A stretch of 64,000 nt of DNA from Solirubrobacter soli DSM 22325 (GTDB lineage Bacteria > Actinomycetota > Thermoleophilia > Solirubrobacterales > Solirubrobacteraceae). A model generated the notes under the pieces. It worked only from the letters and a program-made list of their open reading frames with translations, made no database searches and was not told the DNA's origin. This document shows positions 1 to 11,391 of the stretch, in pieces (the stretch's first letter is position 1; every line of letters begins with the position of its first letter). The stretch covers positions 527,025 through 591,024 of the forward strand of contig NZ_AUIK01000008.1 in the NCBI RefSeq assembly GCF_000423665.1, read 5' to 3'. Both the position numbers and the translations under genes were made by a program.

Positions 1-105
1 GGTCCAGCCCACCGCCTTGTCCCAGAGCAGGACGACGGCGACCAGCACGCCGAACAACGGCAGGAAGACACCCGTGAGGTTGAGGATCTGGTGACCCCGC
101 GTCAT
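1..105 (-). CDS. N-terminus of a membrane protein, probably a fatty-acid desaturase (partial)
   Basis: Only the first 35 codons are in view; the gene reads leftward off the window edge. The start is the ATG at 105-103. The visible part has a polar amino end, one hydrophobic stretch (about residues 9-28) and then WDKAVGWT. This resembles the first transmembrane segment of acyl-CoA/stearoyl-type desaturases of Actinobacteria, in which a WxxxVGW-like turn leads into a second segment before the first histidine box. The histidine boxes that would prove this lie outside the window. It is divergent from the regulator at 191, with 85 bp between them. Confidence 0.4.
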   Translation of the reverse strand, partial: MTRGHQILNLTGVFLPLFGVLVAVVLLWDKAVGWT

Positions 106-190
106 ACCGTCATATCTACCCGTTAGGGAGGCCGAACTTCATGGCACCCCGCCACACTTGCACGGGCCGATTCTTGTAGCCTCGTGACAA

Positions 191-1435
191 ATGTCCACGT
201 TGTCACCGCCGTCGGCCGACGCGCTGCGGTCGACCTTGCCGGGGCTTGCGGACCAGATCGTCGCCGCAATCGCCGAGGAAGTCCCCGACTACGCGCGGCC
301 GATGGAGGGCCGCTTCGGGGAGACCGTGCGCTTCGGCGTGCAGGTGGCGCTGAACCGCTTCGTCGACCTGCTCGTCGGGCAGGGCCCGCGTCATGCAAGG
401 GACACGTACCGTCAACTCGGGGCCGGGGAGTACAAGCAGGGCCGGACGCTCGACGCCCTGTTGAGCGCCTATCGCGTCGGCGCCCGGGTCGCCTGGCGGC
501 GCTTCGTCGACGCCGGGACGCAGGCCGGCTTCCCCGCCGATGCGCTCTATGACCTCGGCGAGGCGATGTTCGTCTACATCGACGAGATCTCGGCCGAGTC
601 CGCCGCGGGGTTCGCCGAGGCGCAGTCCGAGGCCGCGGGCGAGACGCAGCGCCGCCGCCGGCGCCTGCTGCGGCTGCTGGTGCAGGAGCCGGCCGCTGAC
701 ACCGAGGCGGTGCGGACGGCCGCGACCGCCGCGGGCTGGGCGCTCCCGCGCGTCCTGGCGGCGGTCGTCGCTGCCGAGGCCGACCAACCTGAGGGGCTCG
801 CCGCCGCGCGCGGTGCGCCGGGGGCGTCGGAGGAACTGCTGGACGGGATCGCGGCGCGGCTCGCGCGCCGGCTCGGGCCCGGGGCCGTGGGCGCGGCCGT
901 CGGCGGGCTCGCCGTCGTCCTGATGCCCGACCCGGACGGCCCCGGCCGGCGCAAGGCGCTCGAGGCCGCGTTGCACGGCGACCTCGGCGCGATCGGACCG
1001 GCGGTCGCGTGGCCCGAGGCCGCGGGGTCGCTGCGTCGCGCCGAGGCCGCCTTCCGCCTGGCCGCGCAGGGCCGCCTGGACGTCCAGAATCGGACCTCCC
1101 CATCGGAACAGGGCTTGATCGTCGCCGACGAGCACCTTCCCGCGCTGCTGCTCGCCGCCGCGCCCGGCATCTCCGCCGACCTCGCACGGACCCGGCTCGC
1201 GCCGCTCGACGGCCTCGCCGACGGGCCGCGCGAGCGGCTCGCGATCACGCTGCGCGCCTATTTGGACCGCCCCGGACAGGTCCAGGCGATCGCCTCCGCG
1301 CTGGACGTCCACCCCCAGACCGTCCGCTACCGCCTCAAGCAATTGCGTGAGCTCTTCGGCGAGCGACTGGAGGATCCGGAGGCGCGTTTCGAGCTCTCGC
1401 TGGCCCTTCGCGCCGCCGAGGGTCTGCGCTATTGA
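191..1435 (+). CDS. PucR/CdaR-type transcriptional regulator
   Basis: A 414-residue cytoplasmic DNA-binding regulator. Residues about 10-150 look like the RsbRD-like helical sensor domain often fused to PucR regulators (LSAYRVGARVAWRRFVD region). The middle is a degenerate GGDEF-like/CdaR linker. The C-terminal 60 residues hold the PucR helix-turn-helix, with ALDVHPQTVRYRLKQL as the recognition helix region. Family members respond to small metabolites and control nearby catabolic genes, but the effector cannot be told here. The start is the ATG at 191; no strong Shine-Dalgarno is seen, so translation may be leaderless. It ends 7 bp before rmlD, but a shared function is not obvious. Confidence 0.85.
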   Translation: MSTLSPPSADALRSTLPGLADQIVAAIAEEVPDYARPMEGRFGETVRFGVQVALNRFVDLLVGQGPRHARDTYRQLGAGEYKQGRTLDALLSAYRVGARVAWRRFVDAGTQAGFPADALYDLGEAMFVYIDEISAESAAGFAEAQSEAAGETQRRRRRLLRLLVQEPAADTEAVRTAATAAGWALPRVLAAVVAAEADQPEGLAAARGAPGASEELLDGIAARLARRLGPGAVGAAVGGLAVVLMPDPDGPGRRKALEAALHGDLGAIGPAVAWPEAAGSLRRAEAAFRLAAQGRLDVQNRTSPSEQGLIVADEHLPALLLAAAPGISADLARTRLAPLDGLADGPRERLAITLRAYLDRPGQVQAIASALDVHPQTVRYRLKQLRELFGERLEDPEARFELSLALRAAEGLRY

Positions 1436-1442
1436 TGTCGCC

Positions 1443-3274
<1,832 letters not shown>

Positions 3275-3277
<3 letters not shown>

Positions 3278-3300
3278 AGGGGCCTGACCCCTTTAGGTTT
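3275..3300. repeat. REP-like palindrome, copy 1
   Basis: TAAAGGGG (3275-3282), a 5-nt loop CCTGA, then the exact complement CCCCTTTA (3288-3295), followed by GGTTT. A second copy at 24921-24946 has the loop as TCAGG, which is the reverse complement of this one, and the same GGTTT tail. The first three bases are the rmlB stop codon. The form resembles the REP palindromes mobilised by RAYT (TnpA-REP) proteins in many genomes; no RAYT gene is in this window. It could also act as a transcription terminator for rmlB. Confidence 0.75.
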
Positions 3301-3365
3301 GGTGTAGTTGCGCGCACACCTAGGGTGATCCGCGTGGGCGCGCGCCGCGTGCCCAATGTGGAGGC

Positions 3366-4187
3366 ATGTTCCTCCTCCCCAAGCTCCTGATCTCCACCGC
3401 GGCGGTGCTCGCCGTCGCCGCGCCCGCGGCGCACGCCGCCACCGACACCGTCGTCGCGACCACCGCCAAGCCGACCCCGCTGGCCGCCGACGGCGGCAAC
3501 GTCCTCTACAGCGCGTGGGACGGCTCCGAGTACCGGCTCACCCAGCTCGGCGGCGACCCGATCGACGTCGCCGGCTCGTCGAAGCCGTTCGTCGTCGACC
3601 TCGACGGCGACATCGCCGTCTACCCGCGTGACGGCAAGCTCTTCTCGTTCGACCTCGGCACCCGCGAGGAGCGCGACCTGCGCGCGAACGGCGCCGTCGC
3701 CGGCTCGGTCTCCAACGGGCGACTCGTCTACGCGACCCAGAAGGCGATCTACGTCCGCGCCCACGGTAAGACGACGAAGGTCGCCGACAAGGAGGCGTTC
3801 AGCCTCGACTCGCACAACTCGCGCTTCACGTTCTCGGGCTCGCGCGAGTGGAGCCATGAGCCGTGGCTGGCGAGCCAGACGTCGCTCACGCGGCTCACGC
3901 GCGTGCCCGGCGGCGGCGCCTCGCCCGCCTTCTTCGACACGCTCAATCCGACGTTCTCCGGCAACGCGATCTACTGGATGCTCAGCCGCGAGGGCGAGAA
4001 GCCCTACAGCGAGATCCATCGCTTCAACCGCAAGCTGGACCGCGACGAGCGGGTGGCGCTGACGATCCCGGGCCCGGCGCGCGGCTTCGCCTACGACGAC
4101 GGCCGCGCGTACTACTCACTCGGCACCGAGATCCACGAGGTCACCGGTCTCGCCTTCGAGAAGGCGCCCCGGATCCGCATGTACTAG
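3366..4187 (+). CDS. Secreted beta-propeller-like protein, function unknown
   Basis: 273 residues. A clear Sec signal peptide runs from residue 1 to the AHAA cleavage region near residue 24, with no lipobox. The mature part is a series of short strands with turns such as DGGNVLYSAWDG, NGRLVYAT and DDGRAYYSLG, spaced like blades of a TolB/PQQ-type beta-propeller, but with no catalytic motif. A GTGGAG ribosome site precedes the ATG. No partner is evident. The last 72 bp overlap the 3' end of the convergent gene at 4116-4550. It is a confident gene of unknown role, probably in an extracellular or cell-wall location. Confidence 0.75.
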   Translation: MFLLPKLLISTAAVLAVAAPAAHAATDTVVATTAKPTPLAADGGNVLYSAWDGSEYRLTQLGGDPIDVAGSSKPFVVDLDGDIAVYPRDGKLFSFDLGTREERDLRANGAVAGSVSNGRLVYATQKAIYVRAHGKTTKVADKEAFSLDSHNSRFTFSGSREWSHEPWLASQTSLTRLTRVPGGGASPAFFDTLNPTFSGNAIYWMLSREGEKPYSEIHRFNRKLDRDERVALTIPGPARGFAYDDGRAYYSLGTEIHEVTGLAFEKAPRIRMY

Positions 4188-4550
4188 CCAGAAGACCTCG
4201 ACCTCGGGCACTTCCTGCCAGGGGCCGTAGATCTCCCAGCGCACGCCCGTCCTGACCAGGCCGTGCTCCGCGATGTGGCGGAGCACGGCCTCGTGCGTCT
4301 CGCCGAGGCGCTCGTACGGCCCGCGGTGGGTCATGCCGACGGCGGGACCCGCGGGAAGCTCGGACTGGATGACGCGTCCGCCGGGGGTGAACTCGCCGCG
4401 CGGGAGCACACCCACCTCGACGTGCGGGACGTCGTCCAGGTAGACCATCACGTTGCGGCCCTGCGCGTGCTCGCGGACCTCGTCGAGCAGCACGCGCCAC
4501 AGGCGCGGGAACTCGTTCCAGTCCGTGGCGGTCGCGACGACCGCCGTCAC
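4116..4550 (-). CDS. GyrI-like/AraC effector-binding domain protein
   Basis: 144 residues, a stand-alone small-molecule binding domain of the SOUL/GyrI-like fold. The signature is complete: LPAGPAVGMTHRGPYERLGE, then a helix ending in HIAEHGL, then RWEIYGPW, a pattern shared with the C-terminal ligand domains of BmrR/Rob regulators. It has no DNA-binding domain, so it may sense or sequester a ligand. The chosen start is GTG at 4550, preceded by AGGACGG. The stop lies inside the oppositely oriented gene ending at 4187, so about 24 C-terminal residues are encoded antisense to that gene. It lies 17 bp downstream of the lipoprotein gene at 4568-4972. Confidence 0.8.
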   Translation of the reverse strand: MTAVVATATDWNEFPRLWRVLLDEVREHAQGRNVMVYLDDVPHVEVGVLPRGEFTPGGRVIQSELPAGPAVGMTHRGPYERLGETHEAVLRHIAEHGLVRTGVRWEIYGPWQEVPEVEVFWLVHADPGRLLEGETGDLVDLGAE

Positions 4551-4567
4551 CCGTCCTGACGGCGCGC

Positions 4568-4972
4568 TCAGCTGCCGAGGGCGGACGCCTTCCACGTGCC
4601 GCCCTCCTTGACGAACGTGAAGGTGGCCGTCTGGCCGTCCTTGCCCTGGCGGACCTGGGCGGTGGCGTTGTTGCCGTTGATCTTGACGCTCGTGACCTGC
4701 AGGTCGTAGTCGCTGGCGTCCTTGATCGCGCGGTCCATCTCGGCGATGCAGTCGCCGCCCGCGGACTTGAGCTCGGTGACGAGCTGCTTGGCCAGGATGT
4801 CGTTGCAGATCTTCTCCGCGTTGCCGCGGCTGCCGGCCTGCGCGAGCGCGTCCACGACCTTCACGACGTCCTGCTGGGCGCCCGTGAACTTGCTGTTCTG
4901 GCTGGTGGTCGCGGTGCCGCACGCGCTCAGGAGGAGCGCGAGAACGGCAGCGATGAGCGCGGCGCGAGGCAT
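4568..4972 (-). CDS. Small lipoprotein, NTF2-like
   Basis: 134 residues. The N-terminus is a lipoprotein signal with lipobox LLSAC, lipidated at Cys18, so the protein is anchored to the outer face of the membrane. The mature part begins with a low-complexity SQNSKFTG linker, then about 100 residues of helix followed by strands ending VRQGKDGQTATFTFVKEGGTWK. This is the shape of the NTF2-like/DUF4878 lipoproteins common in Actinobacteria, which have no known activity. It is divergent from the uracil-DNA glycosylase gene, with only 40 bp for both promoters. Confidence 0.75.
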   Translation of the reverse strand: MPRAALIAAVLALLLSACGTATTSQNSKFTGAQQDVVKVVDALAQAGSRGNAEKICNDILAKQLVTELKSAGGDCIAEMDRAIKDASDYDLQVTSVKINGNNATAQVRQGKDGQTATFTFVKEGGTWKASALGS

Positions 4973-5012
4973 GCGTCAGAGAGCGTAGCCGCCGGTACGC
5001 TCTGATGGTCCG

Positions 5013-5699
5013 ATGGCCGCCTTGGAAGCGCTCAACGAGGCGGTCGTGGACTGCCGTAGATGCCCGCGTCTCGTGGACTGGCGGGAGCAGGTCGCGCGCG
5101 AGAAGCGAGCCGCCTACCGCGAGTGGGACTACTGGGGCAAGCCGATGCAGGGCTTCGGCGATCCCGCCGCGCGGGTGCTGATCCTCGGCCTCGCGCCCGC
5201 CGCGCACGGCGGGAACCGCACGGGCCGGATCTTCACCGGCGACCGCTCGGGCGACTTCCTGTTCGCGTCGCTGCACCGGGTCGGGCTCGCCAACCAGGCC
5301 GAGTCGATCCAGCGCGGTGACGGGCTCCAACTGCGCGGCGCCTACATCGTCGCCGCCGTCCGCTGCGCGCCGCCCGCGAACCTGCCGACGCCGGAGGAGC
5401 GGGCGAACTGCGCGGAGTGGCTCGAAGGCGAGGTCGCGCTGCTGCCAGACGTCCACGTGGTCGTCTGCCTCGGCGGCTTCGCGTGGGAGAGCGCGCTGCG
5501 GCTGCGAAGCGTGCTCGGCGGGACGGCGATGCCCCGCCCGAAGCCGAAGTTCGGGCACGGCGTGGTCGCCGACGGTGACCCGTGGCCGCTGCTCGGCTGC
5601 TTTCACCCGTCCCAGCAGAACACGTTCACGGGCAAGTTGACGCCGCCGATGATGGACGCGGTGTTCGGGCATGCCCGCGAGATGGCGTGGGGCGCGTGA
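5013..5699 (+). CDS. Uracil-DNA glycosylase, family 5 (UdgB type)
   Basis: 228 residues. Removes uracil (and in this family also hypoxanthine) from DNA as the first step of base-excision repair. The active-site motif GLAPAAHGGNRTGR is the family-5 form, in which the usual catalytic Asp/Asn of other UDG families is replaced. The second motif HPSQQNTFTGKLT is also diagnostic. Cys14 and Cys17, with two later cysteines (AVRCAPP and ANCAEW), match the four ligands of the 4Fe-4S cluster. The start at 5013 places the first cysteine pair at the normal distance. The nearest repair gene in the window is the Nei-type glycosylase at 14.5 kb. Confidence 0.93.
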   Translation: MAALEALNEAVVDCRRCPRLVDWREQVAREKRAAYREWDYWGKPMQGFGDPAARVLILGLAPAAHGGNRTGRIFTGDRSGDFLFASLHRVGLANQAESIQRGDGLQLRGAYIVAAVRCAPPANLPTPEERANCAEWLEGEVALLPDVHVVVCLGGFAWESALRLRSVLGGTAMPRPKPKFGHGVVADGDPWPLLGCFHPSQQNTFTGKLTPPMMDAVFGHAREMAWGA

Positions 5700-5783
5700 C
5701 GGGCGCGGCGCGCCCGTGAGCGAGCCCGGCAATCGCCTTCGCGGGACCACCCGTGCGGTTTCGGGCATCCCGGCGGTGGCGCT

Positions 5784-6977
5784 GTGAGCCGCTACGGCGA
5801 CATCCTGCGTTCGCGCTACGTGGCGGCGCTGGTCGCGTCGTCGCTGCTGGCGCGGCTGCCGATCGGGATCAACGCGCTCGCGATCGTCCTCTACCTGCGC
5901 GAGCGGACCGGCTCGTTCGCGATCGCCGGCGCGGTCTCCGGGACGCTCGCGTTCGGGTCGGCGGTCGGCGCCCCCGTGCAGGGCCGGCTGGTGGATCGCA
6001 TCGGCGCACGCCGGGTGCTCGTCCCGCTGGCGTGCGTGCACGCGCTCTCGCTGGGCGCGATCGTCGGCTTCGCCGAGCTCGACCTGCCGACGGCGCTCCT
6101 GCTCGTGGCCGGCTTCGTCGGCGGGTTCGCGATCCCGCCCACCTCGTCCGTGCTGCGCTCGATGTGGACCGACCTGCTCGAGCCACGCCTCTATCAGGCC
6201 GCCTACGCGCTGGACTCGACCCTGATCGAGGTGGTGTTCATCAGCGGCCCGCTGCTGACCGCGGTGATCGCCGCGATCTTCTCGCCGGCGGGCGCCCTGA
6301 TCGTCTCGGCCGTGGCCGTCGTGGTCGGCAACACGGTGTTCACCGCGCTGCCGCCGACCCAGCACGTCGAGCGCGAAGAGGAACACCACGAGGGCGGGCT
6401 GCTGGGCGCGCTCGCGTCGCCCGGCGTGCGCACGCTCGTGCTGATCTCGCTGCCGACGGGCGTCGGGCTCGGCATGCTCGAGGTCGGGATCCCGGCCTTC
6501 AGCCGCGCGGAGGGCACAGCCGCGGCGGCGGGCGTCCTGCTCGCGCTGTGGTCGTTCGGCAGCCTGATCGGCGGCCTTCTCTACGGCACCCTGCCGCGGC
6601 CGTGGGGCCTGTTCCGCACCCACCTGATCGTCGGCGGGCTGCTGCCGCTGACGCTGCTGCCGCTGGCGGTCGCCCCGTCGGTCTGGGTGATGGGCCTGCT
6701 CGTCCTCCCGGCCGGCTGCTGCATCGCGCCGCTGCTCGCCACCCGCAACGAGCTCGTCGGCGGCGTCGCTCCGCCCGGTATGCGCACCGAGGCCTACACG
6801 TGGCCGATCACGGCGTTCGTCGGCGGGATCGCGATCGGCGCGGCGGTGTGCGGGGCGCTGGTCGAAGGCCCGGGCTGGCGGACCGCGTTCGTCATCGCCG
6901 CGGCCGTCTCCGCGTTGGGCGCCGTCATGGCCGTGGTGTGGCGTCGCACCGTCGTGCCGATTCCGGTCACTACCTGA
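5784..6977 (+). CDS. MFS family transporter
   Basis: 397 residues with twelve predicted hydrophobic segments in two halves joined by the charged loop HVEREEEHHEGG at about residues 194-205. Features of the drug/sugar-exporter branch of the major facilitator superfamily include the loop 2-3 motif GRLVDRIGARR. The substrate cannot be predicted. The start is GTG at 5784; an upstream continuation of the frame lacks a ribosome site. It lies between the glycosylase and Lhr on the same strand (84 and 30 bp gaps), so co-transcription is possible, but no functional link is evident. Confidence 0.88.
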   Translation: MSRYGDILRSRYVAALVASSLLARLPIGINALAIVLYLRERTGSFAIAGAVSGTLAFGSAVGAPVQGRLVDRIGARRVLVPLACVHALSLGAIVGFAELDLPTALLLVAGFVGGFAIPPTSSVLRSMWTDLLEPRLYQAAYALDSTLIEVVFISGPLLTAVIAAIFSPAGALIVSAVAVVVGNTVFTALPPTQHVEREEEHHEGGLLGALASPGVRTLVLISLPTGVGLGMLEVGIPAFSRAEGTAAAAGVLLALWSFGSLIGGLLYGTLPRPWGLFRTHLIVGGLLPLTLLPLAVAPSVWVMGLLVLPAGCCIAPLLATRNELVGGVAPPGMRTEAYTWPITAFVGGIAIGAAVCGALVEGPGWRTAFVIAAAVSALGAVMAVVWRRTVVPIPVTT

Positions 6978-7007
6978 CCGCAAATCGTCGTACCGTACGG
7001 TGCTGTG

Positions 7008-10000
7008 ATGGCCGATCCCCTCGCTCACTTCACCCCACAGGTACGCGAGTGGTTCGGGCGTGCGTTCGCGGCGCCGACGGCCGCGCAGGAGCAGGCGTGG
7101 CCGGCGATCGCGACCGGCGAGCACGTCCTGATCTCGGCGCCGACGGGCTCGGGCAAGACGCTCGCCGCGTTCCTCTACGGGCTGGATCGCTTCGTCGCGA
7201 AGCCGACCCATGAGCAGACGCGGCTCGTCTACGTCTCCCCGCTGAAGGCGCTGTCGTACGACGTGGAGAAGAACCTGCGCGCGCCGCTGCGTGGGATCGG
7301 GGCGGAGCTCAACGTCGCGATCCGGACCGGTGACACGCCGCAGAAGGAGCGGCGCGACATGGTCAAGCACCCGCCGGACGTGCTGATCACGACACCGGAG
7401 TCGCTCTATCTGATGCTCACCTCCGGCGCCCGGGAGATCTTCGAGGGCACGGAGACCGTGATCCTGGACGAGATCCACGCGGTCGCGCAGACCAAGCGCG
7501 GGGCACACCTGGCGATCACGCTGGAGCGACTGGTCGAGCAAGCGGGCCGCGACGTGCAGCGGGTCGGCCTCTCGGCGACCCAGAACCCGCTGGAGGAAGT
7601 GGGCCGCTTCATGGTCGGGCCCAAGCGGCGCGTGACCGTGGTCGACACCGGCGTGCGCAAGCCGCTGGACTTGAAGATCCACGTCCCGGTGGAGTCGATG
7701 GTCGAGCCGGAGCAGATGGACCTCGAGCTGGACCCCTTCGCGGGCGGCGAGGCCACGCGCAAGTCGATCTGGCCCGCGATCTACCCCGAGCTGCTCAAGC
7801 TGGTCAAGGAGCACCGCTCGACGCTGATCTTCGTCAACAACCGCCGCGCGGCGGAACGGTTGGCGCTGCGGCTCAACGAGCTCGCCGAGGAACCGCTGGC
7901 GCGGGCGCACCACGGCAGCCTCGCCCGTGAGGAGCGGCTGGTCGTCGAGGAGCAGCTCAAAGCGGGCGAGCTCCCCTGCCTCGTCGCGACGTCCTCCTTG
8001 GAGCTGGGCATCGACATGGGCGCGGTCGACCTCGTGCTGCAGGTCGAGTCGCCGAAGTCGGTCACGGCCGGCCTGCAGCGCATCGGGCGCGCGGGCCACA
8101 ACGTCGGCGACACCTCGAAGGGCCGGATCTTCCCCAAGTTCCGGGCGGACCTCCTCGAATGCGCGGTCGTCGCGCAACGCATGCGCGAGGGGTTGATCGA
8201 GACCACCGTCGTCCCGCGCAATCCGCTCGACGTGCTGGCGCAGCAGATCGTGGCGATGGCGGCGTCGGCCGAGGACGAGGTGCTGTCGGTCGACGTGCTG
8301 GCGGCGATGCTCGCGCGGACCTACACCTACTCCGAGCTCTCGCGACAGCAGCTCGAGAACGTGCTCGACATGCTCGACGGGCGGTATCCGTCCGAGGAAT
8401 TCGGCGAGCTGCGGCCGCGGATCGTGTGGGACCGTGTGGCGGGGACGATCCGGGCGCGGAAGGGCTCGCGCGCGTTGGCGATCACCAACGCCGGCACGAT
8501 CCCGGACCGTGGCCTGTTCTCGGTCAACCTCCCGGACGGCCGCCGCGTCGGCGAGCTCGACGAGGAGATGGTCTACGAGGCGCGCGCGGGCCAGGTCTTC
8601 CTGCTCGGCGCGTCGTCGTGGCGGATCGAGGAGATCACCCGCGACCGCGTGATCGTCACCCCGGCGCCGGGCGTGCCGGGCGCCGTTCCGTTCTGGAAGG
8701 GCGACGGCCTCGGGCGCCCACGCGAGCTCGGGGAGGCGATCGGCGCCTTCGCCCGCTGGGCGGTCGAGCAGGACAAGGAGACGCTCGCCGACGGCTACGA
8801 CCTCGACCCGAAGGCGGCGTCGAACCTGCTCGAGTACCTGCGCGAGCAGCAGGAGGCGACGCGGGTCATCCCGAGCGATCGCACGATCGTGATCGAGCGC
8901 TTCCGCGACGAGATCGGCGACTGGCGGGTCTGCGTGCTGTCGCCGTTCGGCGGCCGCGTCCATGCCGCCTGGGGACTGGCGTTGAGCGCTCGCATCCGCG
9001 AGGTCTACGGCCTGGAGTCGGACGCCATCTGGTCCGACGACGGCATCATCGTCCACCTCCCCGACGCCGACGAGGCGCCCGGCGAGGAGCTCGTGATGAT
9101 CGAGCCGGACGAGCTCGAGGACCTCGTGGTCGGCGAGCTGGGTGGGTCGGCCCTGTTCGGGGCGCGGTTCCGCGAGAACGCGGGACGCGCGCTGCTGATC
9201 CCGCGGGCGTATCCCGGGCGGCGGACACCGCTCTGGCAGCAGCGGCTCAAGTCGCAGTCGCTGCTGGAGGTCGCGCGCCGCTACGCGCAGTTCCCGATCG
9301 TGCTCGAGACCTACCGCGAGGTCCTGCGCGACGTGCTGGACCTGCCGGGCCTGCACGAGCTGCTGACCAAGCTGCACCGGCGCGAGCTCTCGCTGGTCGA
9401 GGTCGAGACGCAGACCGCCTCGCCGTTCGCGTCCTCGCTGCTCTTCGACTACGTCGCGACCTACATGTACGAGGGCGACCAGCCCAACGCCGAGCGGCGC
9501 GCGGCCGCATTGGCGCTCGACCGGGAGCTGCTGCGCGAGCTGCTCGGCCAAGAGGAGCTGCGCGAGCTGATCGACCCGGGCGCGCTGGAGACCGTCGAGG
9601 CCGACCTGCAGCGGCTCTCGGATCGCACACGGGCGGACACGGTCGACGCGCTGCACGACGTGCTGCGCAGGGTCGGCGACCTCACCGTGGACGAGGCCTT
9701 GGCGCGCGGCGGGACCGTCGCGTGGCTGGAGCAGCTGCGAGGCGAGCGGCGCGCGGCGCTGCTGCGGGTGGGGGGCGAGCAGCGCTGGGTCGCGGCCGAG
9801 GATGCCGGCCTGTTCCGCGACGCGCTGGGCGCGGTCCCGCCCTCGGGGCTGCCCGAGGCGTTCATCGCCGACGTCCCGGACGCGATGGAGCGGCTCGTCC
9901 GCCGCTACGCCCGCACGCACGGTCCATTCGAGGGCCGGGCGTTGAAGGACCGCTACGGCCTCGACCTCACGCCGGTGCTCGAGCGGCTCGAACAGGGTGG

Positions 10001-11354
10001 CCATCTCGTGCGCGGCGAGCTGCGCCCGGGCGGGACGCAGCGCGAGTGGTGCGACCCGGAGGTGCTGCGACGGCTCCGGCGGGCGTCGCTGGCCGCGCTG
10101 CGGGCCGAGATCGAGCCCGCCGACCAGCGCGCCTTCGCCCGCTTCCAGGCCTCCTGGCAGGGTGTCGACCGCCACCCGCCGACCGGCGCGGGAATCGACC
10201 GGCTGCGCGAGATCCTCGTCCCGCTGCAGGGACTGCCGCTGCCGCTGGAGGTGTGGGAGCGCGACGTGCTGCCGCGGCGCACCGGCGCGTACTCGCCCGC
10301 GTGGATGGACCAGCTGTGCGCGGCGGGCGAGATCGTCTGGATCGGTGCCGGCGCCCTGGGTCGCCGGTCCGGACGGGTCGCGCTGTACTTCCGCGACGAC
10401 GCGCAGCTGATCGGCCCGCCGCCGCGTTCCGGCGAGCCACCGTCGGAACCGGTCCACGAGGCGGTGCGAGCGCGCCTGCAGGCCGGCCCGTGCTTCTTCA
10501 CCGACCTGCTGACCGACGTCGGCGGATTCACGACCGAGGAGCTGCAGAACGGACTGTGGGACCTCGTGTGGGCGGGCGAGGCGACCAACGACGCGTTCGC
10601 GCCGCTGCGCTCGCCGAAGCTCACCGCCACCCCGGCGTGGTCGCAGCGCGCCCGCGCCTCCCGCCGGTCCTTCAGCGCGCGCCGCCGCGGCGGCCAGCCG
10701 GCCGTCCAGGGCCGCTGGTCGCTGACCACGTCGCTGTTCGGCCGCGACGAGGATCCGGTCGCGCGGCGCCGCACGCAGGCCGAGCTGCTGCTCGAGCGCT
10801 ACGGCATCGTCACCCGCGAGCAGGTCCTCGCCGAAGGCATCCCGGGCGGGTTCTCCTCGCTCTATGACTCGCTGGCCGCGCTGGAGACGATCGGCGTGGC
10901 GCGCCGCGGCTACTTCGTCGAAGGGCTCGGCGGCGCGCAGTTCGCGCTTCCGGGCGCGGTCGAGCGCCTGCGCGCGCAACGCGACGACGACGCGGCGCCG
11001 CCGGTCGTCCTCGCCGCCACCGACCCCGCACAGCCCTACGGCGCCGCGTTGAAGTGGCCGGACACGCCCCGGCGCCCGGCCCGTCAGGCCGGCGCGTACG
11101 TGATCCTGGCGGGCGCGGAGCCGGTGCTGTTCGTCGAGCGGGGCGGGAAGGGCCTGCAGATCCTCGTCGAGGCGGACGATCCCCGCATCAAGCCGTCGCT
11201 GGAGGCGCTCACCGAATCCGTGCAGCGCGGCCGGATCAAGCGCCTCGCGCTGGAGAAGGTCGACGGGGAGTCGATCATCGGGTCCGTCTACGAGGAGACG
11301 CTGCTCGACCTCGGCTTCCGCCCGGGCCCGCGCAAGCTCACGCTGACGACGTAG
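7008..11354 (+). CDS. lhr: Large helicase-related protein Lhr
   Basis: 1448 residues, full length for bacterial Lhr, a 3'-to-5' ATP-dependent RNA:DNA/DNA helicase implicated in the response to DNA damage. Helicase motifs in order: Walker A SAPTGSGKT (about residues 43-51), TTPESLYLML, DEIH (about 154), SAT (about 190), FVNNRRAAERLA and QRIGRAGHN (about 357). The winged-helix and Lhr core beta-barrel follow to about residue 850, then the long Lhr-CTD. GTG at 7005 directly precedes the ATG used here, so either may start the protein. No sign of truncation. The opposite strand carries a long chance open frame here (see rejected items). Confidence 0.95.
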   Translation: MADPLAHFTPQVREWFGRAFAAPTAAQEQAWPAIATGEHVLISAPTGSGKTLAAFLYGLDRFVAKPTHEQTRLVYVSPLKALSYDVEKNLRAPLRGIGAELNVAIRTGDTPQKERRDMVKHPPDVLITTPESLYLMLTSGAREIFEGTETVILDEIHAVAQTKRGAHLAITLERLVEQAGRDVQRVGLSATQNPLEEVGRFMVGPKRRVTVVDTGVRKPLDLKIHVPVESMVEPEQMDLELDPFAGGEATRKSIWPAIYPELLKLVKEHRSTLIFVNNRRAAERLALRLNELAEEPLARAHHGSLAREERLVVEEQLKAGELPCLVATSSLELGIDMGAVDLVLQVESPKSVTAGLQRIGRAGHNVGDTSKGRIFPKFRADLLECAVVAQRMREGLIETTVVPRNPLDVLAQQIVAMAASAEDEVLSVDVLAAMLARTYTYSELSRQQLENVLDMLDGRYPSEEFGELRPRIVWDRVAGTIRARKGSRALAITNAGTIPDRGLFSVNLPDGRRVGELDEEMVYEARAGQVFLLGASSWRIEEITRDRVIVTPAPGVPGAVPFWKGDGLGRPRELGEAIGAFARWAVEQDKETLADGYDLDPKAASNLLEYLREQQEATRVIPSDRTIVIERFRDEIGDWRVCVLSPFGGRVHAAWGLALSARIREVYGLESDAIWSDDGIIVHLPDADEAPGEELVMIEPDELEDLVVGELGGSALFGARFRENAGRALLIPRAYPGRRTPLWQQRLKSQSLLEVARRYAQFPIVLETYREVLRDVLDLPGLHELLTKLHRRELSLVEVETQTASPFASSLLFDYVATYMYEGDQPNAERRAAALALDRELLRELLGQEELRELIDPGALETVEADLQRLSDRTRADTVDALHDVLRRVGDLTVDEALARGGTVAWLEQLRGERRAALLRVGGEQRWVAAEDAGLFRDALGAVPPSGLPEAFIADVPDAMERLVRRYARTHGPFEGRALKDRYGLDLTPVLERLEQGGHLVRGELRPGGTQREWCDPEVLRRLRRASLAALRAEIEPADQRAFARFQASWQGVDRHPPTGAGIDRLREILVPLQGLPLPLEVWERDVLPRRTGAYSPAWMDQLCAAGEIVWIGAGALGRRSGRVALYFRDDAQLIGPPPRSGEPPSEPVHEAVRARLQAGPCFFTDLLTDVGGFTTEELQNGLWDLVWAGEATNDAFAPLRSPKLTATPAWSQRARASRRSFSARRRGGQPAVQGRWSLTTSLFGRDEDPVARRRTQAELLLERYGIVTREQVLAEGIPGGFSSLYDSLAALETIGVARRGYFVEGLGGAQFALPGAVERLRAQRDDDAAPPVVLAATDPAQPYGAALKWPDTPRRPARQAGAYVILAGAEPVLFVERGGKGLQILVEADDPRIKPSLEALTESVQRGRIKRLALEKVDGESIIGSVYEETLLDLGFRPGPRKLTLTT

Positions 11355-11391
11355 CACGGAATAGCTGGACGGTCCCGGCGTCCTCTCTGAC